Assembly: GCA_913019905.1 (NCBI GenBank)
Contig: CAJVZD010000030.1
Span: 1 to 53,986 of the forward strand
Direction: 5' to 3'
DNA: 53,986 nucleotides
Source of the DNA: an uncultured Cellvibrionales bacterium
Lineage (GTDB): Bacteria > Pseudomonadota > Gammaproteobacteria > Pseudomonadales > Dasaniaceae
The notes beneath the pieces were generated by a model, which saw nothing but the letters and a program-made list of their open reading frames with translations, did no database searches and was not told the origin of the DNA. The translations under genes were made by a program, and so were the position numbers. Positions 33,886-42,854 of the stretch are shown here, piece after piece. Numbering within the stretch: the first letter of the stretch is position 1; each line of letters starts with the position of its first letter.

Positions 33886-34809
33886 TCAGTGACTGGCTAA
33901 GATTCCGTCCAGACCTATTTTTGACGCTTTTACTGCTTGCATCGGGGTCATGCCGTTGGGGTATTCTTCCTGTTCAACGACAAGCCAGCGCGTGCCGCCG
34001 ACGTCTATATTGGCTGTTAGCAAAGCAGACCAGTCGCTGGTATCCTGGCCGATGATGGCTGTAGTATTTTCTGTGCCTTCATGGGTACGTATTTTGTAAT
34101 GGGTAGTTTGTGTGCGCCCGGGATAGCGCCGCACGTACTCCGCGGGAGCTTTACCGGCATAGTTGACCCAGCCGACATCCATCTGCAGAACCACATTTTC
34201 CGAGGTGGTCTTGGCGATAATATCCCAGTAGGTTGAGCCTTGGAAATCGCCAAATTCCTGAGCGTGATTGTGGTATCCGATAGACATATTATAGGGCGCC
34301 AGTTTTTCAGCGAACAGGTTGAGATCTTTCACCACATGATGCACTCCCTCGGGGTCCCAGGCCCTTTTATCCATTGCCTCGATTAGCGTGTCACAACCTA
34401 TGGCTTGATAAAATGCCACGGTCGCGTCAAAGTTTTCGGGGCTCAGGCGATCAAAGTGCAGATGGGCTCCACTGACTTTAAGCTTGTTCTCATCCAGGAA
34501 TTCTTTAAGTCCGACCGGATTCTCGGCGAACTCGCCAAACTCTCCGGCAAATTCGACCCCGTCAAATCCCATCGCGGCGAGAGCCTTCAAAGTGCCTTTG
34601 AAATCTCGTTTTACGTCATCCTTGACCGACCACAACTGGACGCTGACCAGGGGTAGAGCCTGTGCTTGGGTTGCGGTTTGATCCGAAGTTTGTGGCAAGG
34701 CCTCGGGTGAATTACCCTGCTTGCTGCAACCGGCTGCAGTTAACCATAAAAAGCCGAGTAGTAAGGTCGTGAGCTTTAGTATTCCCGTTGATTTCATCGA
34801 TGTATCCAT
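33886..34809 (-). CDS. lipoprotein sugar phosphate isomerase/epimerase-type TIM barrel
   Basis: This 307-residue protein has a lipoprotein signal with lipobox LTAAGC near residue 28, so it is membrane-attached and periplasmic. The barrel is of the xylose-isomerase-like (AP endonuclease 2) superfamily: PLVSVQLWSVKDDVKRDFKG, FDGVEFAGEFGEF, VSGAHLHFDRL, SIGYHNHAQEF, VVLQMDVGWVNYAG and a metal-binding Glu in VVEQEE. Exported members in glycoside-oxidation operons act on keto-glycosides in several bacteria. ATG 34797 gives a tidier signal and a GGA seven bases upstream, so the start may be four codons later. It lies 59 bases downstream of the GMC gene. Confidence 0.85.
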   Translation of the reverse strand: MDTSMKSTGILKLTTLLLGFLWLTAAGCSKQGNSPEALPQTSDQTATQAQALPLVSVQLWSVKDDVKRDFKGTLKALAAMGFDGVEFAGEFGEFAENPVGLKEFLDENKLKVSGAHLHFDRLSPENFDATVAFYQAIGCDTLIEAMDKRAWDPEGVHHVVKDLNLFAEKLAPYNMSIGYHNHAQEFGDFQGSTYWDIIAKTTSENVVLQMDVGWVNYAGKAPAEYVRRYPGRTQTTHYKIRTHEGTENTTAIIGQDTSDWSALLTANIDVGGTRWLVVEQEEYPNGMTPMQAVKASKIGLDGILASH

Positions 34810-34868
34810 ATTTTTTAACGTTCTTATTCGTGCGATTTGCGAGTCACAGCTTAGCCTTTATGCTGGGC

Positions 34869-36593
34869 TCATATTCTACCGGCCTTGATTTCCTTCACCG
34901 CATAATCAACGGCACGGGCCGTAAGCGCCATAAAAGTGAGTGACGGGTTTTGTGTCGCGGAGGAGGAAAAACTGGAGCCATCGGTGACAAACAGGTTGTC
35001 GACGTCATGGCACTGGTTAAAACTGTTCAGGACGGAGGTCTTCGGGTCCCGACCCATTCGGGCCGTTCCTAATTCATGGATGGCAATGCCCGGTGGACGC
35101 TCTGTAGCTTCCGCGGTGACGTTTTCCAATCCCACCTTAATGAACATCTTACGGCCAACCTCTGCGGCATCTTCCATCATTAGCTTTTCATTGTCTGACC
35201 AGCGACAGTTGAATTCGAGTTGGGGTATGCCCCATTTATCTTTCATGGTGGAGTGAAGAGCGACCTGATTCTCGAAGCGGGGTAGCATCTCACCCTGAGC
35301 TGTCATCCCGAATCTCCATTTCCCAGCTCGGCTCAGCTTTGCTTTAAAGTCTGCACCAAAGCCGTCTCTTTCCTGGCCGGACCTCCAATCTTCGCGAGAG
35401 GCGTCGCCGGAGAAAGAATACCCGCGTACGTAATTCTTACTATAGCGGCTCGGCTCATACTGGAAGTTGGGAATTAGAAGACCACCGGGGCGGCGTCCGC
35501 GGTAATATTCATTTTCGAAGCCGGGGATATCACCTTCTATCCTCGCATTGTAATTATGGTCCATCAGATAATGGCCCAATACGCCGGAACTGTTGGCGAT
35601 ACCATTGGGAAAGGCTTTCGATTTGGAGTTCAACATCACCTGGGCGCTGCCTATTGTGGAAGCGCACAAAAAGACCACCTTACCTAAGTATTCCCGCTCA
35701 CTCAGGTCATTATTGTCAATCACCTTGACGCCTTTAACCCGACGGGTTTTTTCGTCGTAGATCAGGCTGTGAACCACGCTGTTTGGCGCAATGTGCAAAT
35801 TGCCAGTTTGCGCCGCAGCGGGTAAGGTTGAGCTCTGAGTAGAAAAATAGGCACCAAAGGAACAGCCTTTCTGGCATTCATCCCGGGTCTGGCAATTCAC
35901 CCGGCCCTGGGATATGTGTAGTTCTGAAGGCTCGGTTAAATGGGCCATGCGGCCCATAATGAGGTGCCGGTCGGGGTAGTATTTCTCTATAGAGGCCTTT
36001 ATCGCTATTTCCGGCGCGGTCATCTCGAACGGTGGCTGAAACTCGCTGTCCGGCAACTGCGGCAGCCCTGCGGCTTCACCACTGATACCGGCATGTCTTT
36101 CAACATGACTGTACCAGGGCGCGAGGTCTTTATAGCGGATGGGCCAGTCATTACCAAAGCCGTCGAGCTTGTTAGCGCTAAAATCGTGGTCACTGAGGCG
36201 GTAGGACTGCCGGTGCCAGGTCAGGGACTTACCTCCTAACTGGTTGCCACGAATCCAGCTGAAGGTAGTGCCTTCAGCTGTTTGGTAGGGTAAATCCCGG
36301 TCGTTGCCAAAAAAATGCTTGGTATTATCTGTGAAGGCGTAACACTGCTTCTGGATAGCTTGTTGTTCTGTTACCAGGTTATTTACCTTGCTACGATAGG
36401 GCTCTTTCCACGGGGGTACGCCTTCGCCGATATAGTCTTTTTTGTGTTCAACCACTCTGCCGCGCTCTATCATCAGAGTTTTTAAGCCTCGTTCACATAG
36501 CTCTTTTGCCGCCCAGCCACCCGATATACCAGATCCCACGACAATGGCGTCAAATATTTCGTTCGACTCTTTTATGTAAAGGTCATTATTCAC
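34869..36593 (-). CDS. GMC-family FAD-dependent sugar/alcohol dehydrogenase, large subunit
   Basis: This 574-residue flavoprotein has the FAD-binding start IVVGSGISGGWAAKELCERG at 17-36. The conserved C-terminal motifs include IHELGTARMGRDP with the catalytic His and SSSATQNPSLTFMALTARAV with the conserved Asn. Cys234, Cys240 and Cys244 (NCQTRDECQKGC) are placed like the iron-sulfur ligands of bacterial FAD-glucose dehydrogenase. It has no signal of its own. The gene just upstream encodes a Tat-exported small subunit, so the pair is probably co-exported. Candidate activities are glucose 1-dehydrogenase, glucoside 3-dehydrogenase or gluconate 2-dehydrogenase. No cytochrome subunit gene is nearby. 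Confidence 0.9.
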   Translation of the reverse strand: MNNDLYIKESNEIFDAIVVGSGISGGWAAKELCERGLKTLMIERGRVVEHKKDYIGEGVPPWKEPYRSKVNNLVTEQQAIQKQCYAFTDNTKHFFGNDRDLPYQTAEGTTFSWIRGNQLGGKSLTWHRQSYRLSDHDFSANKLDGFGNDWPIRYKDLAPWYSHVERHAGISGEAAGLPQLPDSEFQPPFEMTAPEIAIKASIEKYYPDRHLIMGRMAHLTEPSELHISQGRVNCQTRDECQKGCSFGAYFSTQSSTLPAAAQTGNLHIAPNSVVHSLIYDEKTRRVKGVKVIDNNDLSEREYLGKVVFLCASTIGSAQVMLNSKSKAFPNGIANSSGVLGHYLMDHNYNARIEGDIPGFENEYYRGRRPGGLLIPNFQYEPSRYSKNYVRGYSFSGDASREDWRSGQERDGFGADFKAKLSRAGKWRFGMTAQGEMLPRFENQVALHSTMKDKWGIPQLEFNCRWSDNEKLMMEDAAEVGRKMFIKVGLENVTAEATERPPGIAIHELGTARMGRDPKTSVLNSFNQCHDVDNLFVTDGSSFSSSATQNPSLTFMALTARAVDYAVKEIKAGRI

Positions 36594-36638
36594 GGTGTGT
36601 CCTCTTTCCCAAATAGGGCGGCTGCGTATTAGTGTTCA

Positions 36639-37274
36639 TCAGAAGTACCTGTTCATTGATCCCCAAGTCTTGCCCAGTGAATCGTAGGGTATTGAGCCCT
36701 TGAAAGGGCCGGGTACGACTAAATATTCCAGTTCCTGGGAGGCGCCCACTTCCGAGGTGTAATAACCGAATACAATCTGGCCTTTCAAGAATTTAAACTG
36801 TGACTTGTCTGTACCATCGAAGCCATTGGCGGGCTTTTCGAGATCAGTGAGCAACTCAAGTTGCTGTGCGTTAGTGGTGCCCGAAAAGTGCTGCTTATAG
36901 CGCTGTAAGGCTATCTGATTTATTTTTGACAGCACGGCGCTTACCTTTTGCTGATCCTTCGGCGGGTAGCAATGATACAGCTGACTATCGATAAAACCGT
37001 GGGTGTCGACCTCTGCTGCGCCAGCGGTACCTGTTTTCGGGATTACCAGTGCACAGATATCACGCAATAACACCATCTCGGCCTGGCTGAATATCTTACC
37101 GGCGTGGGAGATACTGTCTGGATTTGGGGTATAGGCCAGGGCAGTGGATATCGCATTTCCGGCCAGCAGTTGCGCCGCCGCCGCCGCGCCAACTAAACGG
37201 CTCAAACCCAACAGAAAACGACGTTTACTGTTGTCGTCCGGCGATGACTGGTCGCCGATCTCTTGATCGCTCAT
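36639..37274 (-). CDS. gluconate 2-dehydrogenase subunit 3-family protein, Tat-exported
   Basis: This 211-residue small subunit has a twin-arginine signal (SKRRFLLGLSRLVGAAAAAQ) and the family features FSQAEMVLLRDICALVIPKT, GAAEVDTHGFIDSQLYHCYP and IVFGYYTSEVGASQELEYL. In FAD-glucose dehydrogenases this subunit escorts the large GMC subunit through the Tat system and helps form the active complex. It is first in the operon, 45 bases ahead of the GMC gene. Confidence 0.9.
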   Translation of the reverse strand: MSDQEIGDQSSPDDNSKRRFLLGLSRLVGAAAAAQLLAGNAISTALAYTPNPDSISHAGKIFSQAEMVLLRDICALVIPKTGTAGAAEVDTHGFIDSQLYHCYPPKDQQKVSAVLSKINQIALQRYKQHFSGTTNAQQLELLTDLEKPANGFDGTDKSQFKFLKGQIVFGYYTSEVGASQELEYLVVPGPFKGSIPYDSLGKTWGSMNRYF

Positions 37275-37416
37275 ACTACATCTCCAAAGTGGTTAAGTGT
37301 GTTGTGATGCCAATGTCGCAGAGCGGTATTGCAGCAATGCAAGCCAGTCAGCGGTCTTGGCGATGGTCGGATCTTAGGGGCTTTCAACTTTCATTCTTTG
37401 TAATAAGATTCACTAT

Positions 37417-37953
37417 CTACTGGCCATCATTTTGCAGTGCGCGCAGACAACCCGCCAAGGCTTTTGCAATATGTTTTCGTACAGCGGTCTCAGAGAGATT
37501 AACCTGACGTGCAATCTCAGCATAAGACAGACCATCGAATCGGCTCATCATGAGTAATTTTCGGCGCTTATCGGGCATAATGCATAACGCCTTGGACACT
37601 ATATCAAGCCGCTGGCGCGCTTCCATCTGTCGTTCCGGACCGATTACCCCGACAGACTCAACGTCCATTTCCGCAACACTTCGAGCATAGCTGCTCCGCA
37701 CATCTCCTCGCCGAATTTGATCGATTGCGATATTGGAGCAACTTTTATAGAGAAAGGCGCGCGGGTTTACGACAGGTGCACCGCTCTCGGTGTAGCTAGT
37801 AAATGCTGTTTGCACCACATCTTCTGCTTCAGTACGGCTAAGGGAGAATTTTTTGATGATGCCGCGGCACAGCTCTTCATTGAACTGAAGATAGATATCA
37901 GCTATTTCAGCAGGCTGACGCACGCGTCTCACGGCATTGGGCTTAGCAATCAC
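37417..37953 (-). CDS. FecI-type ECF sigma factor without an adjacent FecR
   Basis: This 178-residue sigma factor closely resembles the one at 20428: PRAFLYKSCSNIAIDQIRRG in region 2 and LLMMSRFDGLSYAEIARQVN then LSETAVRKHIAKALAGC in region 4. The start is a GTG at 37953; no in-frame ATG is close. The next gene on the same strand, 142 bases on, is the Tat small subunit of the dehydrogenase operon rather than FecR. It may drive that operon directly, or share the FecR at 20977. The sigma identity is firm and the regulation inferred. Confidence 0.88.
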   Translation of the reverse strand: MIAKPNAVRRVRQPAEIADIYLQFNEELCRGIIKKFSLSRTEAEDVVQTAFTSYTESGAPVVNPRAFLYKSCSNIAIDQIRRGDVRSSYARSVAEMDVESVGVIGPERQMEARQRLDIVSKALCIMPDKRRKLLMMSRFDGLSYAEIARQVNLSETAVRKHIAKALAGCLRALQNDGQ

Positions 37954-38386
37954 TGTGGATACTCATTTTCAGCGTTGTTTTTTTTGGGCGCGCTCGGCAA
38001 TGAAATCGGTCAATTGCGGTTGGAAGACAAACCGTATTGGTGAGTGCGCCGGCACCCATAGGGCCCAAACGTTCTTTTTTCATAAGAAACATCCTTTTGG
38101 GTTAACAAGGAAAATTAACGCCGGGATTTTATTGTTCGCTAAGAATACTAATTCATGAGGCTAAAAATATGTATGGAAAAATCGGTTTTAGATAGGATAA
38201 AATAGGCGTTGCTCGATTATTTTGTGGATATAAGGATCGCTTTAGACGACCGTAACAGCGCTTTTTCAGTTTGGAAGGACAGTTAGATGCACGTGACGCC
38301 AAGGCCGTTAGCACATTTAGATCTGGCAGATTAGTTCAGAGCGGGAGGGTATTACCATTTCGGGAAATAAAAATACGCAGAGCGAT
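37954..38386. other. intergenic region between divergent regulators
   Basis: No supported gene is seen. The stretch holds the promoters of the leftward sigma factor and rightward AraC-type gene. GGGAGGG at 38343-38349 is a very strong ribosome site seven bases before an ATT codon at 38357. Confidence 0.5.
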
Positions 38387-39109
38387 TTGGCCGCTCTCGC
38401 GATCAATCAGTTGCCCATCATTACCGTATTACATATGTACGACTTATTACCCGATATTATATTCTGGGTGAAGGACGCCGATGGCAAAATCATTCACGCG
38501 AATCAGTGTTTTTTAGACCATGTTGGGGTGGACAGCCTGAAGCAGGCCATTGGTCTGACAGATTTTGCTTTCGCCCCTCAGCACATAGCCAAACAATTTA
38601 TCGCCGATGATCAACGCGTGATGCAAGGCGACTCGGTAACAGATCGACTGGAAATGAACATGCCGGAGTCGGGAGAGATCAGCTGGTTTATCACCTCAAA
38701 ACGACCTTTACTGAATGGCAGTGGAGCGATCGTGGGTTCCTATGGTATCTCTCGCCATCTGGAGAAAACGTCTGTTGCCCTTAGTGCCATGGAGGCGTTA
38801 AAAGTCCCTGTGGCATATATCCGGGATAATTACATGCGCAAAATTAATCTGTCGGATCTGGCAGAAGTGTCCTGCCTATCGGTCAGTGCTCTGGAACGAC
38901 GTTTTAAAAAGTTTCTGTTTAAAACGCCGAATCAGTATATCTGTGAGGTGCGGCTGGAAAACGCACGGCGACTGCTGGTAGAAACGACCTTACCCGTCGC
39001 CCTTGTTGCCGATCAAAGCGGATTCCCCGACCCCAGCTATTTTAGTCGTAAGTTTTATCGGGCATTTTCACAGCTACCGTCAGAATTCAGGGCGAGTTAT
39101 CAGCAATAA
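38387..39109 (+). CDS. AraC-family transcription regulator with N-terminal PAS domain
   Basis: The protein has a PAS/PAC domain (DLLPDIIFWVKDADGKIIHA through ITSKRPLLNGSGAIVGSYG) and a C-terminal AraC double helix-turn-helix (INLSDLAEVSCLSVSALERR, then VALVADQSGFPDPSYFSRKF). It should bind DNA as a regulator of nearby carbohydrate genes in response to a small ligand or redox signal. The start is unclear. TTG 38387 and ATG 38435 lack ribosome sites, whereas ATT 38357 in the same frame sits seven bases after GGGAGGG. The frame is open back to 38321. The TonB receptor downstream is a likely target. Confidence 0.88.
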   Translation: MAALAINQLPIITVLHMYDLLPDIIFWVKDADGKIIHANQCFLDHVGVDSLKQAIGLTDFAFAPQHIAKQFIADDQRVMQGDSVTDRLEMNMPESGEISWFITSKRPLLNGSGAIVGSYGISRHLEKTSVALSAMEALKVPVAYIRDNYMRKINLSDLAEVSCLSVSALERRFKKFLFKTPNQYICEVRLENARRLLVETTLPVALVADQSGFPDPSYFSRKFYRAFSQLPSEFRASYQQ

Positions 39110-39665
39110 GAACTGCAAACCCTGATCACCAAGCTCACACTGCAATCGTTTGCCTCGGGGGCAATTCCTCCGTGCTACATTCGAAGATTACACAGATCTC
39201 GGCAAGCTCCAGCTGTGCTTATAACGAAAAAGGCACTATAAAGAAGGGGCTGTGTCGCGGAACTGCTGCGTCTACCCCCTAATACAGAGGTTGCAGGTCT
39301 CGTTGATCATTCCGAGGCAGTGGTACGAAAACCTATTGCGAAAGCATTGGGTGTTGTCGGAGCGGACGTAGAGCCATTATTTGAAGGAGCTATTGTTCTG
39401 GCGGGAGTGGGCTTTTCCGACTTGAGAGTAACGGCTTCAATCCGTACCGATCTGATGGAATATTTGTCTGAAATTCTTGCACAATACATCTCAGCTGTTG
39501 TGCGGAAATCAGGTGCCCGCGCCATTGTGCTATCTCCTCCAGGTTAGAAGTGACGTTTTTAATAAAAAAAATTGTGCAAAAGGGGGGTGGATTGCAGCAT
39601 CACCCGCGTCTTCTTGTTAATAATCCTTGATATCAATCAATATTTTACTGAAAAGGCCGAAAAAG
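39110..39665. other. intergenic region containing a sigma factor gene fragment
   Basis: Bases 39242-39375 carry a decayed sigma factor fragment (separate entry). The frame continues to 39547 with unrecognised sequence. The rest should contain the promoter of the TonB receptor. AAGG nine bases before ATG 39666 is its ribosome site. Confidence 0.45.
39242..39375 (+). pseudogene. fragment of a FecI-type sigma factor gene (region 4)
   Basis: The open frame reads VAELLRLPPNTEVAGLVDHS then EAVVRKPIAKALG. This follows the region 4 pattern of the sigma factors at 20428 and 37417 (SETAVRKHIAKALAG). At DNA level GTACGAAAACCTATTGCGAA nearly equals the corresponding codons of the 37417 gene (CAT for CCT, GCA for GCG). 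No regions 1-3 precede it and the following 57 codons are unrelated, so it is a relic of a third sigma gene beside the second receptor. Confidence 0.6.
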
Positions 39666-42600
39666 ATGCTGAATAAGAAAAAATTACCCCTTGCAATAGC
39701 GGGTATTATCTCTTCATTAAGTGGTGCTCATGTAAATGCGCAAGACGACGTGATAGAGGAAGTTGTCATCACCGGAATTCGCGGCAGTCTACAGCGAGCA
39801 ATGGACATCAAGCGTGATGCGTCGGGTGTCGTTGATGCGATTTCCGCAGAAGATATGGGCAAGATGCCGGACACCAACCTCGCAGAATCACTGCAACGTA
39901 TCACAGGTGTTTCCATTAACCGTGTCAACGGTGAAGGGTCTGAAGTTACCGTTCGTGGCTTCGGTGGTAATTACAACCTTGTGACTGTCAATGGCCGTCA
40001 ATTGCCATCAGCGAACGTGACATCCATTACCGGTAACCCGCTAGATCAAGGTAGCCGCGGTGTCTCTCGTTCCTTCGATTTCTCCAATCTGGCCTCGGAA
40101 GGGGTTAGCGGTATCCAGGTTTATAAAACGGGTCGCGCCGCTGTGCCAACCGGTGGCGTGGGTGCAACGATCAACATTGATACCATCAAGCCTTTGGAGG
40201 CGGGCACCAAACTTAGTGTCGGTATTAAAGCTGTAGACGATACTGGAGGCGATGATATGACCTCTGAAGTAAGCGGTTTGTATAGCTGGGCTAACGACGA
40301 GGGGACCTTTGGTGTGGCGGTCTTCGGTAGTTTCCAGGAGCGAGACTCCGGTAGTCAGCATATGAGTATTGAAGATTGGTTTCCAGCGGTTTGGGGACCC
40401 AATACTGCCTCTGATTGGGGTATGGCAAACGCCAACATTGTTAACGAACCAACCGACGGTCAGACAGTCAACAGGCCCAGTAATATTGGCCTTGGGTTTA
40501 ACAAAGATGAGCGAGAACGCACAAACGGTCAGATAACCCTGCAATTTGCGCCCAACGATGAAATGACTCTTACGGTCGACGCGTCTTACGCACAGAATGT
40601 TCAAGAGTCCGTGGGATTGATCGATGGTCTATGGCACCAGGCTACCAACTATACTGACGTAGTATTTGACGGGAATTCGGAAGTAGCAGCGCCGATCTTG
40701 CTGGAAGAAGACGTACAAGGAAAGGACTTGTTCTTCCAGAATCTGTCGCAGGGTGTTGAAGATTCCCTGGAGACTTTCGGGGTGAATTTTGACTGGCAAG
40801 TTCGCGATAACTTGAATCTCGTTTTTGACGCAGCCACGGCCAAGGCCGAGAGTGGGCCAGACGGGGCATTCGGTAAAAACTCGGTCCGCGTGAACATCGC
40901 TGGAGCGGTTGGCGGCTGGCGATCGTGGGATTACACGGGGGATATCCCTCAGGCCAGTGTTGTGATAGGTGAAGACCGGACATCCGATCCCAATGGACCA
41001 AACGGCATATTTGACGCGCCCGACGTGGGCAGCCAGGTTACCCAGACGTATTTCTCTGAGCAAGTTACCGAAACGGAGCAGTTTCGTGTGGATGGTACCT
41101 GGGATCTCGACGAAGCAATTACTGTTCAGTTCGGTGCGAGTTATCTAGGTACCGAAATGTCGCAGGAATATGAACAGGGTCAATTGGAGTTGGGTGGTTG
41201 GGGTATTGGATCACCTGGTGATATCCCCGAAGGACTGTTTGGGCGAGAGTGTAGCGGCTGTGAATTCGATGCGAATCTATCTGGCGGCACGCCGGCGGAT
41301 GGTAATGCTCTACCAGCCGGTGCCACACCCATTGCACTGGGCAGTGTTTCATGGGGCGGTGACGCGGTAGGGCTTACCAGGGGGTTGGCGAATGTATACG
41401 GCTTTACACCGGGTGCCCTTCCCCTTACTACCAAGGCTGATAACCTGATCGAAGAGGAAGTCATAGCCGCCTTTGCGCAAGTAGATATGGACGGTGAATT
41501 CGCCGGTATGACTACACGATTGAGCTTGGGTTTGCGCTATGAATACACCGATGTAGAGTCGACAACAAATCAGAACGTTCCGGAGTCGATCATTTGGGAA
41601 TCCGATAACGATTTTCTCCAGGTGTTAAGTGCCGATGTGGAAAGCATCAAGGAAAGCTCCAGCTACAATAACTTCCTGCCCAGCCTCGATTTTTCGATTG
41701 ATATAACCGACGACGTAAAGGCCCGGGCTTCTTTTAGCCAAACCCTCGCGCGACCTACTTACGATAAGCTATTTCAGTCGACCAGTGTTAATAGTCCACC
41801 ACGTCCCTCGGCGTTGGGTGGTGTTGCGGGCGGCAGTAAGGGTAGCGTGGGCCTCGATCCTCTTGAGTCGAACAACTTCGACATGTCCGTCGAATGGTAC
41901 TACGGTGACGCGAACTTGTTCTCAGTTGGCTATTACCGAAAAGACGTGCAAAACTTTGTTGGTACGGCGATCGTTGACCAATCGTTATTTGGTCTAAGAG
42001 ATGCCGCGTCTGGTGCGGCGGGCTCCCGGTCTGGCGATGCGGCTGCTGCACTTGAAGCCGGTGGTTACGATGTTACCGAGAGAAATCTGTTCACCATGAC
42101 GGCCATTCTGGATAACCCGGGTGCTTTCCCCGGCGGCGCCTCAGACTATGAAGATACTTCTACATTTGCCGACGGTGTTTTCTTTCAATATGATGTCGCC
42201 CCGAACGGCAGTGACCCTTTGTATACTTTTGGCGTGGGTCAACCAGTTAACAACGAGACTGCGACAATCTATGGTTGGGAAGTTGCGGCTCAACACTGGT
42301 TTGGTGAGTCCGGTTTCGGTGTTCAAGCCAACTACACCACCGTTGAAGGCGATATCGAATACGACGTAGGTGCCGATCCTTCTGAGGATCAGTTCGCGCT
42401 AGAAGGTTTGAGTGATTCTGCCAACCTGGTGCTTATGTACGAGAAGTACGGTATTTCTGCCCGGCTCTTGTGGAACTGGCGTGATGATTTCCTCAACCAG
42501 GTTCAGCGTTCGGCGTCCGGCGGTAATCGAAACCCAGAGTTCATTGAAGAGTACGAACAGGTCGATTTGAATGTTAGCTACGCTATCAACGACAATTTAT

Positions 42601-42728
42601 CCGTGAGTTTAGACGCGATCAACTTGACGGAGGAAGAAGTTGTTCACTATGGTCGAAGCAAGAATCAAGTCTTCTTTATTCAGGAGTTGAGCGCTCGATA
42701 TATGCTTGGTCTGCGCTATACCTACTAA
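39666..42728 (+). CDS. TonB-dependent receptor, carbohydrate type, no STN domain
   Basis: This 1020-residue outer-membrane receptor starts at ATG 39666 with a signal peptide ending VNA at about residue 25. A TonB box EEVVITG lies at 31-37. The plug has MDIKRDASGVVDAISAEDMG, LAESLQRITGVSINRVNGEG and TVRGFGGNYNLVTVNGRQLP. The barrel has a large loop region with two Cys (GRECSGCEF) and ends LSARYMLGLRYTY. Receptors of this class, with the SapC-cupin-halogenase block downstream, are common in oligosaccharide-using gamma- and alphaproteobacteria. It should import an oligosaccharide or another large substrate. A start at 39627 is possible but gives a worse signal. Confidence 0.95.
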   Translation: MLNKKKLPLAIAGIISSLSGAHVNAQDDVIEEVVITGIRGSLQRAMDIKRDASGVVDAISAEDMGKMPDTNLAESLQRITGVSINRVNGEGSEVTVRGFGGNYNLVTVNGRQLPSANVTSITGNPLDQGSRGVSRSFDFSNLASEGVSGIQVYKTGRAAVPTGGVGATINIDTIKPLEAGTKLSVGIKAVDDTGGDDMTSEVSGLYSWANDEGTFGVAVFGSFQERDSGSQHMSIEDWFPAVWGPNTASDWGMANANIVNEPTDGQTVNRPSNIGLGFNKDERERTNGQITLQFAPNDEMTLTVDASYAQNVQESVGLIDGLWHQATNYTDVVFDGNSEVAAPILLEEDVQGKDLFFQNLSQGVEDSLETFGVNFDWQVRDNLNLVFDAATAKAESGPDGAFGKNSVRVNIAGAVGGWRSWDYTGDIPQASVVIGEDRTSDPNGPNGIFDAPDVGSQVTQTYFSEQVTETEQFRVDGTWDLDEAITVQFGASYLGTEMSQEYEQGQLELGGWGIGSPGDIPEGLFGRECSGCEFDANLSGGTPADGNALPAGATPIALGSVSWGGDAVGLTRGLANVYGFTPGALPLTTKADNLIEEEVIAAFAQVDMDGEFAGMTTRLSLGLRYEYTDVESTTNQNVPESIIWESDNDFLQVLSADVESIKESSSYNNFLPSLDFSIDITDDVKARASFSQTLARPTYDKLFQSTSVNSPPRPSALGGVAGGSKGSVGLDPLESNNFDMSVEWYYGDANLFSVGYYRKDVQNFVGTAIVDQSLFGLRDAASGAAGSRSGDAAAALEAGGYDVTERNLFTMTAILDNPGAFPGGASDYEDTSTFADGVFFQYDVAPNGSDPLYTFGVGQPVNNETATIYGWEVAAQHWFGESGFGVQANYTTVEGDIEYDVGADPSEDQFALEGLSDSANLVLMYEKYGISARLLWNWRDDFLNQVQRSASGGNRNPEFIEEYEQVDLNVSYAINDNLSVSLDAINLTEEEVVHYGRSKNQVFFIQELSARYMLGLRYTY

Positions 42729-42774
42729 GAAGAGCTTTGGGTAAGCAGTGCTTTGCATGAGCGGTGCTTTGTGC

Positions 42775-42809
42775 TCCCACCGGTGATTCTTCCCTAGTTG
42801 CCGGTGGGA
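42775..42809. repeat. 9-bp inverted repeat downstream of the TonB receptor
   Basis: TCCCACCGG (42775-42783) pairs perfectly with CCGGTGGGA (42801-42809) across a 17-base loop. No T run follows, so it is more likely an RNA stem that protects or ends the receptor transcript than a complete terminator. Confidence 0.6.
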
Positions 42810-42854
42810 AATCTTAGTATTGTAATATTGCCAAGGCGCGCATTTTTAGACCGC

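Noticed and set aside
40041..40604. Leftward 187-residue frame and similar long antisense frames in the receptor gene
   Set aside because: They are shadows of the TonB receptor; no domain or start signal.
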